A stretch of DNA of 64,000 nucleotides from Alcanivorax sp. (GCA_017794945.1 CP051239.1:2842692-2906691); one strand, 5' to 3'. Numbered from the stretch's first letter, positions 21,034-30,850 are shown. A program made the numbers and translations. The notes: generated by a model from the sequence alone, not told the origin.

Positions 21034-21675
21034 ATGGCGGAACGACTCTGGAACCGCGCCCCCGCCACGCCCATCGCCACCCTGGTGCTGGCCCACGGTG
21101 CCGGCGCGCCCATGGACAGCCCGTTCATGGCGACAATGGCGTCCCTGTTGGCGGAGCGCGGCATCGAGGTGGTGCGCTTTGAATTCGCGTACATGGCCCG
21201 GCGCCGCGAGGAAGGCATCAAGGCGCCCCCGGATCGCGCCCCCCGGCTGATGGCGTGTTTCCAGGCGGTCCTGGACGAGGTGCGCCGGAGCGCGCCGGGC
21301 CCGGTCTGGGTGGGCGGCAAATCCATGGGCGGGCGCATGGCGACCATGCTGGCGGCGGATCCGGAAACCGCCCCGAACGGTTGCGTGGTGTTTGGCTACC
21401 CCTTCCATCTCCCCGGCAAACCGGAAAAGACCCGGCTGGATCATTTCCCGGCGCTGACGGCGCCGGTGCTGATTTGCCAGGGGGAGCGGGACCCGTTCGG
21501 CAAGCCCCCGGAAGTGGCCGGTTACAACCTGCCGCCCCGGGTAACCTTGCATTGGGTGCCCGACGGCGATCACGATCTCACGCCGCGCAAACGCAGCGGC
21601 ATTGAGCCGCGGGCGAATCTGGTCGCCACCGCGGACCGGGCCGCCGACTTTATTCGCGGGCGGGTTTCTCGGTGA
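21034..21675 (+). CDS. Alpha/beta hydrolase of the KANL3/Tex30 type
   Basis: A 213-residue hydrolase-fold protein. The oxyanion segment LAHGAGAPMDSPFM, the nucleophile elbow GGKSMGGRMA (Ser in GKSMGG), the Asp in CQGERDPFG and the C-terminal His in DGDHDL form a complete triad. This is the small dienelactone-hydrolase-like group that includes Tex30. It follows the SDR gene by 6 bp and is probably co-transcribed. Its end overlaps the end of the convergent hotdog gene by 26 bp. The substrate is unknown. Confidence 0.85.
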   Translation: MAERLWNRAPATPIATLVLAHGAGAPMDSPFMATMASLLAERGIEVVRFEFAYMARRREEGIKAPPDRAPRLMACFQAVLDEVRRSAPGPVWVGGKSMGGRMATMLAADPETAPNGCVVFGYPFHLPGKPEKTRLDHFPALTAPVLICQGERDPFGKPPEVAGYNLPPRVTLHWVPDGDHDLTPRKRSGIEPRANLVATADRAADFIRGRVSR

Positions 21676-22123
21676 CCCACAGGTGGATGGTGCCTTCCAC
21701 CACCACGGTGCCATCGTCGCGGTACGCGGTCACCGTCACCGGTAACTCGGGGCCGTTTTCCCAGGCACCGGGGGCGACCTCGGCAACCGCGGTGATGTCC
21801 GAGGTGGCCTTGGCGGTATAGCGCACATCCATGCCCTTGGGAATCCAGCGCAGGTGCTTGGGAATCGACGCTTCCGCCAGCGCGCCCATGGCGGCTTCCA
21901 GGGCGTTGCAGATCGCAATCACATGCACCGTGCCGATATGGTTCTCCACTGCTCTGCGCTTTTTGAACGTGACTTTGCAGTAATCCGGGCGTAGCTCCGC
22001 GATCAGCGGTTTCACGGTGCCGAAATAGGGCGCCTTGCGGCTGAACATGAGGGAAAAAAGCTGACGGCCGCGGGGCAGTTTCGCCGCTTTCTGGTAAATC
22101 TTGAGTAAGTAGTTGTCGCTCAT
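21650..22123 (-). CDS. DUF4442 hotdog-fold thioesterase-like protein
   Basis: A 157-residue protein with the hotdog pattern of the DUF4442/YiiD_C-like family: HIGTVHVIAICNALEAAMGAL around the central helix and late strands ending in EGTIHLWVTEKP. Relatives are putative acyl-CoA thioesterases that lack an obvious catalytic Asp. The start at 22123 is behind AAGGAGG and gives the family length; the longer open frame upstream runs into the DUF748 promoter region. It overlaps the convergent hydrolase by 26 bp at its 3' end. Confidence 0.8.
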   Translation of the reverse strand: MSDNYLLKIYQKAAKLPRGRQLFSLMFSRKAPYFGTVKPLIAELRPDYCKVTFKKRRAVENHIGTVHVIAICNALEAAMGALAEASIPKHLRWIPKGMDVRYTAKATSDITAVAEVAPGAWENGPELPVTVTAYRDDGTVVVEGTIHLWVTEKPARE

Positions 22124-22250
22124 GGCGGCCTCCTTGGAAAAGGCTGAGTGTGAACCTTGCCGCCGGCGGCGCAATGGCCGCCGGGGCGACCTGTTCACGG
22201 CGTTAATGCTAGACTTTGCGCTTGCGCAACCGGGTGGAGGGAACGACGAC

Positions 22251-25130
22251 ATGGACACACCGATACAATGGTGGCGCTCGCGGGGTTGGGGCGCCCGGAT
22301 TCTGGCGATTCTGGCCCTGTTGTATGTGTTATACGCGCTGACGGTGTTTTTGATTCTGCCCGGCTGGGCGCGGGGCGAGATCGAGCAGCGATTGTCCGGT
22401 TTGCTGGGGCGGGACGTCACCGTGGAAGAACTGCGGTTCAACCCCCTGACGCTGTCGGCCACCGCGGAACAGTTCCGGATCGCGGATCCGGACACCGACT
22501 TCCTGGCCCGCTTTGACCGCCTGTACGTGAACACCTCCTTCTGGGCCTCGCTGTTCCACTGGCGCCCCTGGGTCAGCGATGTGGACCTGGCCGGCCTGGA
22601 GGTCCGCCTGCGCCGGGGCGAGAACGGCGCCCTCAACCTGGACGACATCGTCACCCGCCTGCGCGAAAGCGACGGGGAAGACGGCGCCGAGCCCGCTCCG
22701 GATGACGAAAGCTCCGGCCCGCCGGCGTTCACCATCAGCCATCTGCGTCTGTCCGAGGGCCGTGTCACGCTGAACGACGCCTCCGGCAGCGAGCCCAGCT
22801 CGCTGAGCCTGCCGGTGGCGTTCAGCATTGATGACCTCACCACCCGGGGCGTGGGTGAAGAAGACAACCTTTATGAGATGCACGTGGAAGGCCCCGACGG
22901 CGGCACCCTGGATTGGCGGGGCCGCTTTGTGTTCGAGCCGCTGATCGTGGAGGGCCGCTTGCAAATGGACAAGGTGGACGTGGCCGCCTTCACCCGTTTG
23001 CTGGAGCCGCATTTCCCGTTCCAGGTGCCGTCCGGCATGCTCGGGCTGGCGGCGGATTACCGCTACGGCACCGGTGATGGCGAAGGCCTGACCGTGGACA
23101 ACGGCCGTTTCCAACTCGACCAGCTGCGCATCGTTCGCGATGGGAACGAGGCGCCCAGCTTTGTGGTGCCCACCCTCAAGGTGGACGGCGTCAGCCTGGA
23201 TCTGACCCAGCGCCGTGTCAGCGTGCCGGAAGTGACACTGACCGAGCCGGCGATGCGGGCGGTGCTGACCCGCGATGGGTTGGACCTGGCCACGTTGTTT
23301 TTACCGTCCGATCCGGACCAGGCCCGGGAAACCCGGGAGAAGGTGCGCGAGGAGGCGGAACAATCCGCCGAGCGCATCCGCGAAGGCGAGGCCTGGGCCG
23401 TCACCCTGGATCAGTTCACAGTCGAAAACGGCGGCGTGGTGTTCCGCGATGAGACGTTGGCCGACCCGGTTGAGGTGACGCTCAGTGAAGGCGCGCTCAC
23501 GCTGACCGATTTCCGGGTCGAGGACAGCGTCAACTGGCAGTGGGAGGGCAGTGCGGTGCTGGCGGAAAGCGGCCGCCTGTCGCACTCCGGCACCGGGCAG
23601 CTGGCCCCGCTGAAGGTGTCCGCCGACCTGTCGCTGGAGGGCCTGCCGCTGACCACGCTGTCCCCCTGGCTCGCCAACGCGGTGCCGTTGACCATTGAGC
23701 GGGGCAGCGCCAGCGGCGATCTGGCGCTCTCCGTCACCGGCGACACGCCGGACGTGACGATCACCGGCCGCGCCAGCCTGGCCGACACCGATATCCGTGA
23801 AAACGGGCGTGAGACACTCAAAGTGAGCCGTTTGTCGGCTGACGGTCTGAGTGTCGAAACCGCCGACCGCCGGGTAACCGTGGACGGGCTGGCCGGCCGT
23901 GGTATTGATTTTCGCCATCTTCTGGACGAGCAGGGCCGAGGCTTGATCACCCGTCTTGCCGGCGACGACGACAGTGAGAGCAGCGGTCCGGGCTGGCGGG
24001 TGATACTCGGGCGGGTGTCGGTGGAAGCATCCCGGCTGGCGCACCGGGACAACACCCTGACCCCGGATTTCGACGTTTCCCTGGAGCAATGGAGTGGTGT
24101 CATGGAGAACTTCGACACCGGCTCCGGACGCGCCCGTCTGGAGACGTCGGGGCGGGTCAACGGTCAGGCCCGTCTGCGCGCCCAGGGCGATCTGGCGGTG
24201 GACCCGTTGTACCTGGACCTCACCGGCCAGCTGGACGGCTACGGCATGGAAACACTGACCCCGTTTACGACCCGTTATCTGGGCTTCGGGGTGGAGCGCG
24301 GTCGTCTGGATGTGGACACCGAAGTGTCGATCGAGGACGGCCGGCTCGACAGCACCACCAAGATCGCCGCCGACAAGTTCTACCTGGGTGAGCGGGTGGA
24401 CAGCGAGCAGGCCCTGGACGCGCCGGTGAAGCTGGGCCTGTCGGTGCTGCGTGACAGTTCCGGCATGATCCGCCTGCCGATCACCATCTCCGGTGATCTC
24501 AACGACCCGGGCTTCAGCGCCGGCGGCGTGGTGCTGCGGGTGATCCGCAATGTGCTGGTGAAAGCGGCCACCGCGCCGTTCTCCATGCTCGCCAGCCTGG
24601 CCGGCGGCGGCGACGGCGATCTGCAATATCTGCCCTTCCGGGCCGGCGACGACCGGCCCACCGGCGAGACGCGCGATAAAGTGGCCCGCCTGGCGGATAT
24701 TCTCAAGGAGCGGGACAACCTGACCGTGGTGCTCACCGGGCAGGCCAGCGAGCGCGACCGGCGCGCGCTCGGCGAAGCGGACGTGGTCGACGACCTGGGC
24801 GGCGACTGGCCGGGCCTGGATACCGCGCTCACCGGCGAAGACTGGCGCGAGCGTATCCTCGACACCTATGAGGACCGTTTGGACCGCGACCGGGACACCC
24901 TGGAAGGCGGCAGCGACGCGGATCGCGCGCGGGAAGCCTGGCGACGGACGCTGGAACAGGCGGCCGCCGATGTGGACGACGGGACCCTTCTGGCGCTGGC
25001 CCGGGGGCGGGCCCGGCAGGCCCGTGACCAGCTGATTGAAGAGCACGGCCTGCCCGAGGAGCGGGTGCGGCTGGGCGACCCCGGTACCGACAGCGACGTG
25101 ACCGGGGTGAGCCTGGGTGTCGACGCCTGA
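22251..25130 (+). CDS. DUF748 (AsmA-like) envelope protein
   Basis: A 959-residue protein with one N-terminal membrane helix (about residues 17-37, ILAILALLYVLYALTVFLI). It is followed by a long, beta-rich region of the AsmA/DUF748 kind, with the opening signature LSGLLGRDVTVEELRFNPL. DUF748 proteins belong to the repeating beta-groove superfamily that includes AsmA, YhdP and TamB, which are implicated in moving phospholipids between membranes. The C-terminal 200 residues are charged and helical. ATG 22251 follows GGAGGGAACG. The downstream gene starts on the last base of its stop codon. The role in lipid transport is inference from the superfamily. Confidence 0.85.
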   Translation: MDTPIQWWRSRGWGARILAILALLYVLYALTVFLILPGWARGEIEQRLSGLLGRDVTVEELRFNPLTLSATAEQFRIADPDTDFLARFDRLYVNTSFWASLFHWRPWVSDVDLAGLEVRLRRGENGALNLDDIVTRLRESDGEDGAEPAPDDESSGPPAFTISHLRLSEGRVTLNDASGSEPSSLSLPVAFSIDDLTTRGVGEEDNLYEMHVEGPDGGTLDWRGRFVFEPLIVEGRLQMDKVDVAAFTRLLEPHFPFQVPSGMLGLAADYRYGTGDGEGLTVDNGRFQLDQLRIVRDGNEAPSFVVPTLKVDGVSLDLTQRRVSVPEVTLTEPAMRAVLTRDGLDLATLFLPSDPDQARETREKVREEAEQSAERIREGEAWAVTLDQFTVENGGVVFRDETLADPVEVTLSEGALTLTDFRVEDSVNWQWEGSAVLAESGRLSHSGTGQLAPLKVSADLSLEGLPLTTLSPWLANAVPLTIERGSASGDLALSVTGDTPDVTITGRASLADTDIRENGRETLKVSRLSADGLSVETADRRVTVDGLAGRGIDFRHLLDEQGRGLITRLAGDDDSESSGPGWRVILGRVSVEASRLAHRDNTLTPDFDVSLEQWSGVMENFDTGSGRARLETSGRVNGQARLRAQGDLAVDPLYLDLTGQLDGYGMETLTPFTTRYLGFGVERGRLDVDTEVSIEDGRLDSTTKIAADKFYLGERVDSEQALDAPVKLGLSVLRDSSGMIRLPITISGDLNDPGFSAGGVVLRVIRNVLVKAATAPFSMLASLAGGGDGDLQYLPFRAGDDRPTGETRDKVARLADILKERDNLTVVLTGQASERDRRALGEADVVDDLGGDWPGLDTALTGEDWRERILDTYEDRLDRDRDTLEGGSDADRAREAWRRTLEQAAADVDDGTLLALARGRARQARDQLIEEHGLPEERVRLGDPGTDSDVTGVSLGVDA

Positions 25131-25876
25131 TGGCGGTGGTCTGGCAACGTCAGGAAGACGGTGTGCTGTACCAGGTGCACCGGCGGGGCGACCGGATGCG
25201 GCTGTTCGCCAACGGCGTGCAGCACTCCGAGTTCCACCCCAAGCGGCTGGTCACCGGCAGCGTCTGGGACCTGCTCTGGTTGCCGGCGCTGCTCAGTGAG
25301 CCGGACCGCTTTCGGCGGGTTCTGATTCTGGGGTTGGGCGGTGGTACCCTGCTGCCGGCGATCCGCGAGTTGCTGGCCCCGGACAAGCTGATCGCGGTGG
25401 AGCTGGACCCGCACCACCTGGCGGTGGCCCGCGAGGTATTTTCGGTGGTCGGCGAGGGTGAGCAGACCGTGCTCGGCGACGCGGTGGCCTGGCTGAATGC
25501 GTACGATGGCGAGCCGTTCGATCTCATCATCGAAGACCTGTTCGCCCCCGACAACGAGCAGGTCAGCCGGGCGGTGCCCGCCGACCGGGCCTGGGTGCGG
25601 ACGCTGGCCCGTCACGTCAGCGAGCGCGGCACCCTGGTGATGAATTTCGGTGATTTCACCGAATACCGGCTAAGCCACGCCGCCGATCAGCACACCATGA
25701 AAGGCTGGAGCAGCCGCTTCCGGTTATCCTGCGGCGACTGCCACAACGCGGTGGTGGCCTTCACCCGCGACCCGGCGCGCAGCGTGCATTTGCGCCGCCG
25801 CCTGCAGCAGGACGCCCGGCTGGCGCCCCTGTTGCGCCGGGGGCGCCTGGATTATCACATTCGTCAGCTCGACTGA
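25130..25876 (+). CDS. Spermidine-synthase-like methyltransferase-fold protein
   Basis: A 248-residue protein with the SpeE-type Rossmann core: nucleotide loop ILGLGGGTLLPA, acidic strand end AVELDPHHL and EDLFAP. It lacks the tetramerisation strand domain and the full polyamine-binding residues of true spermidine synthases, so it is a homologue of unknown substrate. It overlaps the DUF748 gene by one base and is surely co-translated with it. It ends 7 bp before the convergent slt gene. Confidence 0.8.
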   Translation: MAVVWQRQEDGVLYQVHRRGDRMRLFANGVQHSEFHPKRLVTGSVWDLLWLPALLSEPDRFRRVLILGLGGGTLLPAIRELLAPDKLIAVELDPHHLAVAREVFSVVGEGEQTVLGDAVAWLNAYDGEPFDLIIEDLFAPDNEQVSRAVPADRAWVRTLARHVSERGTLVMNFGDFTEYRLSHAADQHTMKGWSSRFRLSCGDCHNAVVAFTRDPARSVHLRRRLQQDARLAPLLRRGRLDYHIRQLD

Positions 25877-25883
25877 GCCGGCG

Positions 25884-27800
25884 CTAATCCATCATTGCCA
25901 CGGAGTAGGTCGTGCCGCGCTCGTCGGGCCGCAGCAGCACCAGTTCTTGCCGGTTGCCGTGCAAGCCCTGGAACAGCACCCGGTAGGTGAGCACCGCCTG
26001 GACGTATTCCCGGGTTTCATAGAAGGGAATCGACTCGATCCACACGTCCGCCGGCACCGCTTCCTCTTCCTCGGCGAGCCAGTCGTCCACCCGATGCGGG
26101 CCGGCGTTGTAGGCCGCCAGCGCCAGGATCCGGTTACCGTTGAAGCGCTCCAGCAACTCCGCCAGATAACGCGTGCCCAGGGCCACGTTGATCTCCGGGT
26201 CCATCACCTGGCGGGTACCGGGCGGGGTCTGGCCGGCATCGAGCGCGACTTTGCGGGCGGTGCCCGGCATGAGTTGCATCAACCCCTGAGCGCCCACCGG
26301 GGAACGGGCGTGGGGGTAGAAGGCGCTTTCGCGGCGAGCCACCGCCATGGTGAGCCAGGGGTCCAGATCGTGGCGCCGGGCGGCCTCCACGAACAGGTCC
26401 CGGTGCGCGGCCGGGAAGCGCCAGGCCAGCACGTTCCAGGCGCGGGCCTGGATCGACGCCTGTACCACCAGGTCATACCAGCCTTGCTGCAAGGCGTGCT
26501 GTGCCAGTTTGCGGCGCTGCCCCTCGCTGCTGTGCCAAAGCATCCAGTTCCACTCGTCCCAGGCCAGTTGCGGCTCGTCGATATCCCGCAGCAGCGCCAC
26601 CCGCGCCAGGCCCGGTTGGGTCAGGGCACTGTCGTCGCTGGCCGGCGACGCGTTGCTGAAACGCGGCGCCTGACCCAACCGTTCGGCGGCCAGGAAGCCA
26701 TAGAAATTACGTTGTTCGGCGGCCCGGCCCCAGTGCGCTTGCGCGTTTTCATCATCGCCGTTCTCCTCGGCGGCGCGGCCCAGCCAGTACTGCCAGCGGC
26801 TGTCGTCGCGCATCGCCGCCGGCAGGCGGGCCACCCAGTCCGGCAGCTCGTCCCAGCGCTGTTCGATCACACTGCGCCGGGCGCGCTGGTCCAGGGTGTC
26901 GGCGCTGCCGTTGTTCGCCAGCCAGCCGTCCAGCCACTGACGGTTCTCTTCGACGCCGCGAATGGTGGAGTACCAGGCGATGCGTTCCGCGGCGCGCTCG
27001 CGCAGGGCCGGGTCCTTGAGGCCCAGGTTGGCGCTTTCCTGTTCAAACAGTTCCCGAGCGCGCACCGTGTCGGTGTAAGCGAGACGGCGCAGGGCGGCGC
27101 TGAGCAGCTGTTCACGGCGGTCACCACGGATGCCTTCGGGCAGCTCGCGCAGCCGTTCCGGATCCCGATGCAGACGGCCCAGCCACTCGCCGGCGGTGGC
27201 ATCGGCACCGCTCTGCATGTCGGTCAGATAGCTCATCAGGCCGGTGGCGCCCTGATCGAAGGCGAGCAGCAGACGCTCCCAGATTTCCTGTTCGCCGATC
27301 ACGCCCTGGTCCCGGGCGGCTTCGAACAGCGGGTCGCAACTGGACGGTCTTGAGCTGCCGGACAGCCAGAGCTCGCGAACCTGGGGCAGCACGCCTTTGT
27401 CACCGGTTTCCCACTGGGCGCGCAGGTAATGGCAGCGCAGCTCGGTGCTCCGTGGCGCCCGGTCGTAGACCTTCAGCACATCGCGCCAGCGTGATTCCCG
27501 GGCATAGGCCACCAGGGCGTGCTGGCGAATATCGTCGGGCAGAGGGGAATCCGGGTAGCGCTCGCCGTATTCCACTACCCGCTGCGGAGACAGCTCGGGC
27601 AGGGCGGCGCGCAGCCGGTGGAAATCCAGGTAAGCCTGCAGCGGGTGATCGTCGGACAAGCGCTTCTGTGCCTCGGCCAGACCTGTCCAATCGTCATTGC
27701 GGGCGGCGTGCAGCGCTTCTTCAAACGCACTGTCGCTGTTGTCGGCGCAGGCCAGGGACGCCACTAAAATACCCATAGCCAGAACTGCGGAACGGACCAT
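25884..27800 (-). CDS. slt: Soluble lytic murein transglycosylase
   Basis: A 638-residue periplasmic Slt70-type enzyme that cleaves peptidoglycan between MurNAc and GlcNAc, forming 1,6-anhydromuropeptides. It has a signal peptide (MVRSAVLAMGILVASLACA), a long superhelical U-domain of alpha-helical repeats over about 25-450, and a C-terminal lysozyme-like SLT domain. The catalytic Glu is in ARRESAFYPHARS, followed by GLMQLMPGTA and the ALAAYNAG motif. Start 27800 is preferred over the ATG seven codons upstream, because GGAGG precedes it at the right distance and the signal peptide begins there. Confidence 0.95.
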   Translation of the reverse strand: MVRSAVLAMGILVASLACADNSDSAFEEALHAARNDDWTGLAEAQKRLSDDHPLQAYLDFHRLRAALPELSPQRVVEYGERYPDSPLPDDIRQHALVAYARESRWRDVLKVYDRAPRSTELRCHYLRAQWETGDKGVLPQVRELWLSGSSRPSSCDPLFEAARDQGVIGEQEIWERLLLAFDQGATGLMSYLTDMQSGADATAGEWLGRLHRDPERLRELPEGIRGDRREQLLSAALRRLAYTDTVRARELFEQESANLGLKDPALRERAAERIAWYSTIRGVEENRQWLDGWLANNGSADTLDQRARRSVIEQRWDELPDWVARLPAAMRDDSRWQYWLGRAAEENGDDENAQAHWGRAAEQRNFYGFLAAERLGQAPRFSNASPASDDSALTQPGLARVALLRDIDEPQLAWDEWNWMLWHSSEGQRRKLAQHALQQGWYDLVVQASIQARAWNVLAWRFPAAHRDLFVEAARRHDLDPWLTMAVARRESAFYPHARSPVGAQGLMQLMPGTARKVALDAGQTPPGTRQVMDPEINVALGTRYLAELLERFNGNRILALAAYNAGPHRVDDWLAEEEEAVPADVWIESIPFYETREYVQAVLTYRVLFQGLHGNRQELVLLRPDERGTTYSVAMMD

Positions 27801-27958
27801 CCTTTGCCTCCACAACATCATCTGATTCGCGCATTCTAGCGGTAGGGAAGCACCCGGCGCGTGGTGTTTATGTAAAACTTCAAACGCGCCGTGAAGGCCG
27901 GATTTATCCCCCGCGCCCCGGTTTGTTTATACTGCCCGCTTTGCCGAGGCGCCAAGCG

Positions 27959-28924
27959 ATGGAAAACAGCACACGGTTATTGTGGCGACAGGAAGAGAGC
28001 CTGGCCGGACGGCGGGTTCTGGTGGTCGACGCCAACGACCCGGAGCTGGCCGATTTGCCCGCCGAACAGGTCTATCTGCACGCCGACGACTACACCGTCG
28101 GAGCCCATCAGTGGGCGCCTTTGCCCACCCTCCCGGAGGACACCGATCTGGTGATCCTGCCGCTACCGAAATCATCGGAACGTTTGGAACTGCTACTGCG
28201 CGGACTTGCCGGCAGCGTGGAAAAGCCGCTGGAGGTGTGGCTGGTGGGGCCGGCCAAGGGCGGTATCCGAGGCGGTGTGACGCGGTTGTCCCGGCACGCC
28301 GACGCGGTGACCCTGGTGGACAGCGCGCGCCACTGCAAAGTCTATCGCGGCGCCTTGCGGCCGGGGCCGGCGCTGTCCCTGGAGCAGGTGGAAAGCGTGG
28401 TGCGCGTCGACGATCTCGACGTGATCAGCTACCCGGGGGTGTTCAGCCACGGCCGCCTGGACGAGGGCACCGCCCTGTTGCTGCAGGCGCTCGCCGACGC
28501 GGCGCCGCGCGGCAAGGCGTTGGACATGGGCTGCGGGTGCGGGGTGATCAGCGCCGCGCTCGCCCACGCCGGCTGTAACGTCACCGGCACCGATGTGAGC
28601 GCCACCGCGGTGGCGGCCGCTTGCAGCACCCTCAATCGGAACCATCTGCAAGGCAAAGTGGTGGGAGGGGATCTCTACGGCAGCGTGGAGGGGCGTTACC
28701 AGAACCTGGTGACCAACCCGCCGTTTCACGACGGCCGCGACCGCACCATGTCGATCACCCGCCGCCTGATCGAACAGGCGCCGCGTTATCTCGAGGAAGA
28801 CGGTGAATTCTGGATGGTGGCGAACCGCGAGCTGCCCTATGTGCAGTGGCTCGACGCCGCCTTCCGGCACGTGCAAGTGGTGAGCGAGACCAATCGCTTT
28901 CGCGTCTACCGGGCGCTGCGCTGA
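27959..28924 (+). CDS. rsmC: 16S rRNA m2G1207 methyltransferase-type protein
   Basis: A 321-residue protein with the RsmC two-domain layout. A degenerate N-terminal methyltransferase domain is followed by an active C-terminal one with MGCGCGVISAAL (SAM-binding) and the NPPFHDG catalytic motif of base N-methyltransferases. RsmC makes m2G1207 in 16S rRNA; RlmG is the close alternative, but length and order favour RsmC. It diverges from slt across a 158-bp gap holding a likely TATACT -10 box. Confidence 0.88.
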   Translation: MENSTRLLWRQEESLAGRRVLVVDANDPELADLPAEQVYLHADDYTVGAHQWAPLPTLPEDTDLVILPLPKSSERLELLLRGLAGSVEKPLEVWLVGPAKGGIRGGVTRLSRHADAVTLVDSARHCKVYRGALRPGPALSLEQVESVVRVDDLDVISYPGVFSHGRLDEGTALLLQALADAAPRGKALDMGCGCGVISAALAHAGCNVTGTDVSATAVAAACSTLNRNHLQGKVVGGDLYGSVEGRYQNLVTNPPFHDGRDRTMSITRRLIEQAPRYLEEDGEFWMVANRELPYVQWLDAAFRHVQVVSETNRFRVYRALR

Positions 28925-28939
28925 CGGCGCCGGGTCGAC

Positions 28940-29920
28940 CTAAAGGCGCCCGGTCTCGCGCATCCAGTCGATGCAACGTCGCAGCATGGTTTCCAGCGGC
29001 ACCGTGGCGTCGAACCCCAACTCCTGCACCGCTTTGCTGCCATCCGCATGAACCCGGCTGGTGACCAGCGCCACCTTCTCCGGAGTCAGGCGCGGTTCCT
29101 GCCGGGTGAATAACCCGCCGACGGCGTAGACCTGCCCGGCCAGCCGCAGCAGCCAGACCGGCATCGGCTTGCGGGGCGTGGGCCGGTCGAGCAGCCGGCC
29201 GATGGTGTTGGCCAGTTCCAGGAAGCTGGCCTCAACGCCGGCAAGAATATAGTTCTCGCCGCGTACCCCTTTTTCCACCGCCGTCAGGTGGGCCCGCGCC
29301 ACTTCCTCCACCGCGCAAAAGTTACCGCCGCCGGGCGGCACGCCGGGCAGTTTGCGCTGCTCGATCAACGTGATCATCTGCGACCAGTTGTGGGTGTCAC
29401 CGGCGCCGATAATCCCGCAGGGGTTCAGAATCACCGCGTCGAGACCGTGCTGCATACCGTGCCGGATCTCTTCCTCGGCCAGGTACTTGGTGCGGTTATA
29501 GCCGATCCAGTCATCGGCGGCGTTGGACGGTGACGCCTCGTCGATGGCCTCGTCCTGGATGCCCCAGGCGGAAATCGACGAGGTATGAATAAAGCGCCCG
29601 GCCTGGTTGCGCAGCGCGGCGGTGATCAACGCCCGGGTCCCCATCACGTTGTCCTGGTACTGGCGCTGGTTCAGGTGGCGCCAAAGGCTGGTATTGCCCG
29701 CCACATGGAACACCGCGTCCACCGCCGGCGGCATCACCAGGGTGACTTCCGTGGCGTTGTCCATCGGTGCCTCCACCACTTTGGCCCCGAGGGCGGACAG
29801 CGCCGTGCCGTCGCTGCCGGGGCGCAGCAGCGCGGTCACCTCCCAGCCAGCGTCGAGCAACTGTCGGGTGATGTGGCCGCCCAGAAAACCCCGGGCACCG
29901 GTGATAAAAGCGCTGGGCAT
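28940..29920 (-). CDS. NAD-dependent epimerase/dehydratase family protein
   Basis: A 326-residue extended SDR. The N-terminal motif TGARGFLGGHITRQLL (TGxxGxxG) binds NAD(P), and YNRTKYLAEEE gives the YxxxK active-site pair, with the catalytic Ser in HTSSISAWG. It resembles the dihydroflavonol-4-reductase/3-beta-hydroxysteroid-like branch (hopanoid-associated sugar epimerase relatives). The start at 29920 begins directly with the first strand and is preceded by AAGGAG. It ends 15 bp from the convergent rsmC. The substrate is not predictable. Confidence 0.85.
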   Translation of the reverse strand: MPSAFITGARGFLGGHITRQLLDAGWEVTALLRPGSDGTALSALGAKVVEAPMDNATEVTLVMPPAVDAVFHVAGNTSLWRHLNQRQYQDNVMGTRALITAALRNQAGRFIHTSSISAWGIQDEAIDEASPSNAADDWIGYNRTKYLAEEEIRHGMQHGLDAVILNPCGIIGAGDTHNWSQMITLIEQRKLPGVPPGGGNFCAVEEVARAHLTAVEKGVRGENYILAGVEASFLELANTIGRLLDRPTPRKPMPVWLLRLAGQVYAVGGLFTRQEPRLTPEKVALVTSRVHADGSKAVQELGFDATVPLETMLRRCIDWMRETGRL

Positions 29921-29980
29921 AGCGCGCACTCCTTGTTTCGGTGTGCTACTTATCGCCCAGCCGGCGCCGTCCTGCAACCC

Positions 29981-30850
29981 TCAGCGAATAAAGCCCGGCC
30001 CCTCCCGCCGCACCCGTAGAAAGCTGGGGAAGCGCGGAAGACCATGGCGGGTGCGCCCGTAGAACTTGTAGGTCACCAGGCTGCCTATGGGCGGCGGGTC
30101 CGCCCGCTGGGCGTCACTGAACCCGGTGCCCAGACGAAAATGCTGGCCGCCGTCGGTTTCCAGCAGCAGTGCGCCCATTTTTCCCTCCAGTCGCCCCTCG
30201 CCGGGCAAATGCGCCACCACTCGTGCCTCGGCATCCTGGTAGGGCTTTACCTTGAGCAGATCCGTTGACCGGTAACTCCGGTAGGACGCGTCGCCCCGGT
30301 GCAGCATTAACCCTTCGCCGCCGGCTTCGATCACTTTTTCCAGACGGCGGTTCAGTGCCGCCCGGTCCGGGACCTTGAGCTGGCGCACCAGACGCAAGTG
30401 CGGATTGTCATGGTTCTTGAGTAACCGGCGCAGGGTTCGAAGGCGGTCATCGAAGGGGCCCGCCGCCCGGGGCAGGTCGAACACCATGTAATAGACATCC
30501 CGCCAGTGCTCCGGCCCGGTGTCGTGGCGATTGATCAAGCCCACCATCCGGCTGAAGGTGCCACGCCCCATCCACAGTTCGCCGTCCAGGGGCTGCTCCG
30601 GGAAACCCCGGGTGAACGTCGCCGGCACATCGAAGCGGTTGCCGTGGCGGGAAATCAGATCGTCGCCGTCCCAGTAGGCGCGCACGCCGTCGAACTTCTC
30701 GCTGACCCAGTAGCGGGAAAGGTCCGCCTCGCCCTGATAGACCCGGGCCTGGGTCAGCGCCGGCACGGTGCGCCCGTGTCCGACGCTGGCCACCACCACG
30801 CCGAAGGCCAGCACCGTGGCGAGTACGAACAGAAAAATTGCACGAGACAT
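29981..30850 (-). CDS. Secreted ATP-dependent DNA ligase (LigE-like)
   Basis: A 289-residue minimal ATP-dependent DNA ligase. Its N-terminus is a signal peptide (MSRAIFLFVLATVLAFGVVVASV), so it is probably periplasmic. It keeps the adenylation Lys in SEKFDGVRAYWDG (KxDGxR), motif III FDLP, motif IV EGLMLHR and motif V LLKVKPY, then a small OB domain (LVTYKFYGRTRHGLPRFP). This matches the LigE group known from Haemophilus, Neisseria and relatives, whose ligases are exported and have been linked to handling DNA outside the cytoplasm. It has no Ku or LigD partner here. It is probably not essential, as bacteria use NAD-dependent LigA for replication. Confidence 0.88.
   Translation of the reverse strand: MSRAIFLFVLATVLAFGVVVASVGHGRTVPALTQARVYQGEADLSRYWVSEKFDGVRAYWDGDDLISRHGNRFDVPATFTRGFPEQPLDGELWMGRGTFSRMVGLINRHDTGPEHWRDVYYMVFDLPRAAGPFDDRLRTLRRLLKNHDNPHLRLVRQLKVPDRAALNRRLEKVIEAGGEGLMLHRGDASYRSYRSTDLLKVKPYQDAEARVVAHLPGEGRLEGKMGALLLETDGGQHFRLGTGFSDAQRADPPPIGSLVTYKFYGRTRHGLPRFPSFLRVRREGPGFIR

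Noticed and set aside
24866..25615. Possible gene antisense to the DUF748/spermidine-synthase-like junction
   Set aside because: There is no motif or ribosome site, and the two sense genes are contiguous and intact.
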